DNA from: Trichoplusia ni
Lineage: Eukaryota > Arthropoda > Insecta > Lepidoptera > Noctuidae
NCBI RefSeq assembly: GCF_003590095.1
Contig: NC_039501.1
Location: forward strand, 3,565,673 to 3,629,672
Direction of reading: 5' to 3'
DNA: 64,000 nt
Position 1 is the stretch's first letter; every line of letters starts with the position of its first letter. Position numbers and translations under genes: made by a program. The notes under the pieces were generated by a model. That model saw nothing but the letters and a program-made list of their open reading frames with translations, had not been told where the DNA came from and made no database searches. Of this stretch, positions 63,001-64,000 are shown piece by piece.

Positions 63001-63988
63001 TTATGCCGCCGTCTAAATGAGGTATGTAATAATAGAGTTGACAATAGAATATTACAAGTTCACAAATAGATGACAGGTACGTAACTAAATAGTGTTTTGA
63101 TAATAATAATACCAGCCTATATACGTCCTATGGCTAGGCACAGACCTTTCCCCTAACAGAAAAAGTTTGACCATTCATCAGCACGCTAGCTCACTGTGAG
63201 TTGACGATTTCGAATTCCAATATTTGGGACCCAGGTTTCCTCGCAATTTTATCGAACCTCGTGCAAGCCAGCGTAAGGCCACCAAATAATAATTAAACTC
63301 ATTCCGTAATTGTTTCAGTCCAAGGACAACAGTGAACAAAGTAAAAGTGGTTCGACCTAAAAAATTCCCGACATGGAGACTGGACAAGATATCAATTAAT
63401 AATTCACCTTTTAGCAGGTAATATATTATTTATCTATCACTAGCTGTTGCCCGCGATTTAATCAGCGTGGTTAAAAGATATACATATGTTAAGACTTTTT
63501 GTTGTTTTACACGTATTTTAAATTTTACCTCGGGAACTACATAAGAAATCGGGATAAAAGGTAGCCTGTGTTCTTTTCTAGATCAAAGGCTATATGCATG
63601 CCAAATTTCATCCAAATCCGTTCACCAGTTTTTGTGTGATTGAGGAACAAACATCCAAACATCCACACTTTCACATTTATAATATTAGTAAAGATTAAGT
63701 GTGATAAGATGATAGTAATGTAAGATATACGAGTCTGGAAAACTTAGGCCTCTAAAGGATATCATCTCTGTCAATGCTGGAAACGTGCTCAGAAGGTATG
63801 GGGCTATGCCTAAAATACCAATACCAATGTTTGGTGTAAAAATCTACCCACTTCTGATCACGGATGGAGTCGATTTGCGCGTTTCTTATAAATGGCTAGT
63901 GCACTTGGTCCCCATATACCGAGCGTTTGATCCCAAAACAGCTCAAAAATATAACCACCCATCAGGTTATTCTATTTCGCCGTTTTAG
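54023..63988 (+). CDS. Uncharacterised basic, proline-rich protein; multi-exon gene hosting the transposon
   Basis: I assembled this from splice signals and reading frame. Core exons are 54023-54090, 54473-54535, 54940-55050, 56973-57047, 63319-63417 and 63748-63988, ending in TAG. Every junction falls after the second codon base, and the frame stays open throughout, giving about 218 residues. The start AAACATGG is a good context and gives MGIVNSKDF, which fits the N-myristoylation pattern (Gly2, Ser6, Lys7). The protein is rich in Lys, Arg, Pro and Tyr, with a Cys-rich patch GCPCGNDGPC, and has no signal peptide or membrane segment. The last exon could instead begin at 63793, also in phase. 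Optional exons are listed separately. Intron 4 holds the 4.9-kb transposon and intron 5 a Helitron-like copy. I do not recognise the protein and assign no function. Confidence 0.65.
54700..54808 (+). repeat. Same dispersed repeat, copy 5
   Basis: CGACTCGCGACCCCCGC, GATTAAGGACTCTGG and TTCTCACGATAGTTAC, between two exons of the plus-strand gene. Confidence 0.5.
55410..55577 (+). CDS. Optional or alternative exon of the plus-strand gene
   Basis: A strong acceptor (ttttttacag) is followed by an open frame entering in phase 2, like the other exons of the gene. A donor AA|gtttga at 55578 would leave in phase 2 and join the 56973 exon in frame, adding about 56 residues (YEFGLDFLGG...). Without that weak donor the frame runs to TGA at 55660-55662 as an alternative last exon, with ATTAAA near 55703. 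The frame is lysine-rich and partly AT-driven, so it may be chance. Confidence 0.45.
55926..56054. mobile_element. Small palindromic (MITE-like) insertion
   Basis: About 37-base imperfect inverted repeats end this 129-bp segment. The outer parts are CACGTCCGTG and CACGGCCGTG, the inner parts share CCAGATGTTTTAATAGTAAT. It lies in an intron of the plus-strand gene. No clear target duplication is seen. Confidence 0.6.
56454..56695 (+). mobile_element. Non-autonomous Helitron (LEP1-like)
   Basis: It starts TCCTACTACTATTATAAAGG after an A and ends GGGCAACAGCTAG before a T, with no inverted repeats. That is the Helitron pattern (TC...CTRR inserted between A and T). It is in an intron of the plus-strand gene. 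Confidence 0.75.
57176..57245. repeat. Short inverted-repeat element (MITE-like)
   Basis: TTGCAATTGTGAAAG and CTTTCACAATTACAA face each other with one mismatch around a core that itself contains CTACATTATGTAG. It lies between the 56973 exon and the transposon. Confidence 0.5.
57676..57710 (+). repeat. Left terminal inverted repeat of the transposon
   Basis: This starts TTGGACGTAG right after TTAA at 57672-57675. It is the reverse complement of 62540-62574 apart from one base at position 29. Confidence 0.9.
57987..57992 (-). terminator. Polyadenylation signal AATAAA of the transposase gene
   Basis: AATAAA reads on the minus strand about 115 bases after the TAA stop at 58106-58108 and inside the left terminal repeat, so the transcript can end within the element. 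Confidence 0.6.
58106..61901 (-). CDS. Transposase-like protein of the transposon (three exons, about 899 aa; DUF7869-type from memory)
   Basis: Exons are 61901-61808, 61576-61526 and 60660-58106, with GT..AG introns and matching phase 1 joins; together they encode about 899 residues ending in TAA. The last exon alone is open for 850 codons. The first 280 residues are Ser/Pro/acidic-rich and look disordered. A basic stretch RPKRGRKRKYG near 299-309 could be a nuclear signal. A Cys cluster (C344, C346, C350) follows, then a zinc-type motif C540-x2-C543 with H565-x3-H568. The C-terminal half has D598 (in TFDLQ), D676 (in WSDSCGGQNRN), then GHS and D719/D721/E726 (in NDTDFGRIE), which resembles an RNase H-fold DDE/D transposase core. 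The start at 61901 gives MNKKLSARTR. I recognise the family as one annotated as DUF7869-type in insects; the transposase role is inferred from the fold-like motifs and from the element around it. Confidence 0.85.
60893..60915. repeat. (TA)n microsatellite
   Basis: TA repeats in intron 2 of the transposase gene, near its 3' splice site on the minus strand. Confidence 0.8.
61122..61179. repeat. Perfect 27-bp-arm palindrome in intron 2 of the transposase gene
   Basis: The arms 61122-61148 and 61153-61179 are exact inverted copies around the 4-base loop ATAG. The intron RNA would fold into a stable hairpin here. I see no target duplication beside it. Confidence 0.85.
61360..61431. repeat. Second near-perfect palindrome in intron 2 of the transposase gene
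   Basis: Arms of about 34 bases, beginning TATGGCCGTTTTTTC, surround a loop of a few bases and differ at one position. It lies about 180 bases from the palindrome at 61122-61179 and has an unrelated sequence. Confidence 0.85.
61984..61991 (-). promoter_or_regulatory. TATA-like box upstream of the transposase gene
   Basis: TATAAAAT reads on the minus strand about 83-90 bases before the predicted start codon at 61901. Transcription would begin around 61955-61965, leaving a short leader. The call rests only on sequence and spacing. Confidence 0.35.
62242..62339. repeat. Subterminal inverted repeat carrying two extra copies of a terminal-repeat motif
   Basis: The arms 62242-62266 and 62315-62339 are perfect 25-bp inverted copies around a 48-bp AT-rich loop. 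The arm contains GCAAAATAGAACCAAGCCACA, which matches bases 15-35 of the terminal repeat at 19 of 21 positions. The element therefore has at least four copies of this word, two at the ends and two here, upstream of its gene. Such copies are typical transposase-binding sites; that role is inferred. Confidence 0.75.
62540..62574 (-). repeat. Right terminal inverted repeat of the transposon
   Basis: This mirrors 57676-57710 and is followed by TTAA at 62575-62578. Both the repeat and the flanking tetranucleotide are intact. Confidence 0.9.
62750..63020 (+). CDS. Optional exon or alternative 3' end of the plus-strand gene
   Basis: A very good acceptor (tttctcttgtcccag) opens a frame in phase 2 that fits the 56973-57047 exon. 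It reads LAWKALSSVLPSQTR and continues for 89 codons to TGA at 63018-63020, ending MPFMPPSK. Alternatively a donor AA|gtattt at 62945 leaves in phase 2 and joins the 63319 exon. A gtatgt donor at 63022 directly follows the stop. The exon lies just outside the right end of the transposon, so the insertion separated it from its neighbour by 4.9 kb. The frame resembles the rest of the gene in Lys and Pro content. Confidence 0.55.
63100..63270 (-). repeat. Degraded LINE-like or other dispersed repeat
   Basis: The stretch starts with an ACCAGCCTATATACGTCC..GCACAGACC string that resembles degraded minus-strand LINE ends at 12.6 and 46.7 kb. It lies between two exons of the plus-strand gene. Confidence 0.35.
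63440..63694 (-). mobile_element. Non-autonomous Helitron (LEP1-like)
   Basis: On the minus strand it runs from TCTTTACTAATATTATAAATG to GCAACAGCTAG, between host A and T. It occupies most of the last intron of the plus-strand gene. Confidence 0.75.
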
Positions 63989-64000
63989 GACATCCACTTC

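Overview
The window looks like a piece of a moth or butterfly (Lepidoptera) nuclear genome. It is AT-rich and mostly non-coding. It is packed with lepidopteran repeats: Helitron-like elements ending in 'gggcaacagCTAG', LINE ends encoding 'EAFAQQWD', and tRNA-derived and 5S rRNA-derived SINEs. Protein genes are split by introns with ordinary GT..AG signals. No bacterial-type operons, CRISPR arrays or rRNA operons are present. I cannot name the species.

From 1 to about 53.9 kb I found no convincing intact host gene. This stretch is a graveyard of transposon fragments: LINE 3' ends, among them an R1-like copy at 8.5-9.2 kb with a 14-bp target duplication; SINEs; at least eleven LEP1-like non-autonomous Helitrons; a piggyBac-like 990-bp element at 38.1-39.1 kb flanked by TTAA; and several very small palindromic insertions. 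One isolated candidate exon lies near 48.8 kb.

From 54.0 kb to the right edge there is a plus-strand gene that I assembled by hand from splice signals. It starts at 54023 and ends at 63988. Its exons at 54023, 54473, 54940, 56973, 63319 and 63748, plus optional ones at 55410 and 62750, all meet in phase 2. They give a basic, proline-rich protein of about 200-340 residues that I do not recognise.

The long fourth intron of that gene holds the most striking object here: a 4899-bp DNA transposon at 57676-62574 in the opposite orientation. It has 35-bp terminal inverted repeats with one mismatch and TTAA on both flanks. Inside is one uninterrupted three-exon gene of about 899 codons. The protein has a nuclear-localisation-like stretch, a Cys cluster, a CxxC..HxxxH zinc-type motif and a D...D...D/E pattern like an RNase H-fold transposase. 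A TATA-like box and an AATAAA signal lie inside the element. It therefore looks complete, fairly young and possibly autonomous. The protein matches what I remember as the DUF7869-type family, common in insect genomes and usually annotated only as uncharacterised. Finding terminal repeats and a target duplication around such a gene suggests that the family is a transposase.
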